From Cytophagales bacterium (GTDB lineage Bacteria; Bacteroidota; Bacteroidia; Cytophagales; 172606-1), in NCBI GenBank assembly GCA_025455595.1, contig JALOMD010000291.1, forward strand, positions 1 through 5,239: a DNA stretch of 5,239 nt. The letters run 5' to 3'. Positions 4,114 through 5,239 of the stretch are shown here, piece after piece. Position 1 is the first letter of the stretch; every line of letters begins with the position of its first letter. A model generated the notes under the pieces. That model did not search any database. It was not told where the DNA came from and worked only from the letters and a program-made list of their open reading frames with translations. The position numbers and the translations under genes were made by a program.

Positions 4114-5239
4114 ATGAACTTCAATAAATACACCGTCAAGTCTCAGGAAGTGATTCAACAAGCTTCTGAGATTGCCTTGGGCAATGGCCAGCAGGCCGTG
4201 GAAACCGGGCATTTGCTACAAGCCATTTTACAATCGGACGAGAACCTGATTGGATTTCTGTTCAAGAAACTGAACGCCAACCGCCAAACGCTGGACACGC
4301 GCCTGAACGAAATTGTGCAGGGCTATCCGAAAGTGAGCGGTGGCAACCCGTATCTGGGCAACGATGCAGCCGCCGCCCTGCAAAAAGCCGAAAATTCGTT
4401 GGCCGAGTGGGGCGACGAATTTGTGGCCGTCGAGCACATTTTGCTGGGCATTTTCGCGGGTCGTGACCGCACGGCACAATTGCTCAAAGACGCGGGCATT
4501 ACCGAAAAAGCACTCAAAAACGCCATTAAAGAATTGAGAGGAGGAAACAAAGTGACCGACCCACACGCGGAGGGGAAATACCGCTCCTTGGAAAAATATT
4601 CGATTAACCTGACCGAACGCGCCAAACAAGGCAAAATTGATCCCGTGATTGGCCGCGACGAAGAAATTCGGCGGGTGTTGCAGATTTTGTCGCGCCGCAC
4701 CAAAAACAACCCGATTCTGCTCGGTGAGCCGGGCGTTGGGAAAACGGCCATTGTGGAAGGCTTGGCGCAGCGCATCGTGAACGGTGACGTGCCCGAAAAC
4801 CTGAAATCCAAGACGTTGATTTCGCTGGACATGGGTTTGCTGGTGGCCGGAGCCAAGTACAAAGGCGAGTTCGAGGAACGCCTCAAGGCCGTCATCAAGG
4901 AAGTGACCGACTCCAACGGCGAAATTGTCCTGTTCATTGACGAAATCCACACGCTGATTGGCGCGGGCGGCGGCGAAGGGGCAATGGATGCGGCCAACTT
5001 GCTGAAACCGGCCCTGGCCCGTGGCGAGTTGCACGCCATCGGTGCCACGACGCTGAAGGAATACCAGAAACACATTGAGAAAGACAAGGCGTTGGAACGC
5101 CGTTTCCAAGCCGTGATGGTGGACGAACCGGACATAGCCGACGCGATTTCGATTCTGCGCGGCATCAAGGAAAAGTACGAACTGCACCACGGCGTGCGCA
5201 TCAAAGACGACGCGGTGATTGCCGCCGTCGAGCTGTCGA
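4114..5239 (+). CDS. clpB: ATP-dependent chaperone ClpB (5' part)
   Basis: ClpB is a hexameric AAA+ disaggregase that works with DnaK/DnaJ/GrpE to rescue aggregated proteins in the cytosol. The window holds 375 codons of a protein that is usually about 860-870 residues, and the frame runs open off the right edge. Residues 1-145 are the Clp N-domain, with two related repeats (YTVKSQEVIQQASEIALGNG and the ALQKAENSLAEWGDEFVAVEHILLG region). The first AAA+ module shows Walker A GEPGVGKT (204-211), the pore-loop GAKYKGEFEERL (246-257, Tyr249), Walker B VLFIDEIH (272-279, catalytic Glu277), sensor 1 around IGATTLKEY (309-317) and arginine fingers ERRF (328-331). The coiled-coil M-domain and second AAA+ module lie outside the window, but the N-terminal sequence fits ClpB better than ClpA or ClpC. 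MNFNKYT at 4114 is the typical family start. The long antisense open frames here are artefacts. Confidence 0.96.
   Translation, partial: MNFNKYTVKSQEVIQQASEIALGNGQQAVETGHLLQAILQSDENLIGFLFKKLNANRQTLDTRLNEIVQGYPKVSGGNPYLGNDAAAALQKAENSLAEWGDEFVAVEHILLGIFAGRDRTAQLLKDAGITEKALKNAIKELRGGNKVTDPHAEGKYRSLEKYSINLTERAKQGKIDPVIGRDEEIRRVLQILSRRTKNNPILLGEPGVGKTAIVEGLAQRIVNGDVPENLKSKTLISLDMGLLVAGAKYKGEFEERLKAVIKEVTDSNGEIVLFIDEIHTLIGAGGGEGAMDAANLLKPALARGELHAIGATTLKEYQKHIEKDKALERRFQAVMVDEPDIADAISILRGIKEKYELHHGVRIKDDAVIAAVELS

Noticed and set aside
3887..4117. 76-codon frame just upstream of clpB
   Set aside because: It begins inside the palindrome half, covers the predicted clpB promoter, overlaps the clpB start and looks like translated repeat sequence.
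4228..5204. Long minus-strand open frames (320 and 293 codons) opposite clpB
   Set aside because: They are antisense to an unambiguous ClpB with all AAA+ motifs; their sequences show no recognisable domain and reflect codon bias of the sense strand.

Overview
The window is about 5.2 kb of chromosomal DNA, most likely from a Bacteroidota bacterium, probably Cytophagales-like. The evidence is a GAPDH and a ClpB of the expected type, a CapA-type protein whose signal peptide ends in QAQ, and a small protein whose C-terminal helix-hairpin-helix module resembles the one fused to ribosomal protein L21 in this phylum. Start codons lack clear Shine-Dalgarno sequences, and Bacteroidota-type -7 boxes (TAnnTTTG) or near matches lie upstream of three genes. 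The genus cannot be named from the sequence.

Layout: the 3' two thirds of gap (+, 1-664) ends at a strong intrinsic terminator. It converges on a capA-like secreted metallophosphatase-fold gene (-, 1159-2346). Next comes a glycogen-binding-fold/helix-hairpin-helix protein (-, 2911-3549), and then the divergent 5' part of clpB (+, 4114 to the window edge). The four genes do not form an operon. They cover glycolysis, the envelope, an unknown role and protein disaggregation, and each appears to be transcribed separately.

The unusual content is in the three gene-free gaps (665-1158, 2347-2910, 3550-4113). All three are packed with repeats. One near-palindrome of about 29 nt (GCGTTTTGGGC, 7 A/T bases, GCCCAAAACGC) occurs six times intact and twice split into separated halves. 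It never occurs inside a gene. Between the copies lie unrelated inverted repeats, each in its own sequence: CGGAT nonamers, GTGGCATGAC words, TGTAGCACA arms and a CAGCAAAAGCACAG hairpin. In at least three cases the mirror symmetry of the inner repeat runs outward through the flanking palindromes, giving composite elements of about 210-220 bp; two neighbouring composites share one palindrome. This resembles BIME/REPIN-type mosaics. No transposase is visible in the window, so the mechanism that spreads them cannot be identified here.

No CRISPR array, tRNA, rRNA, insertion sequence with a transposase, or defence system is present.
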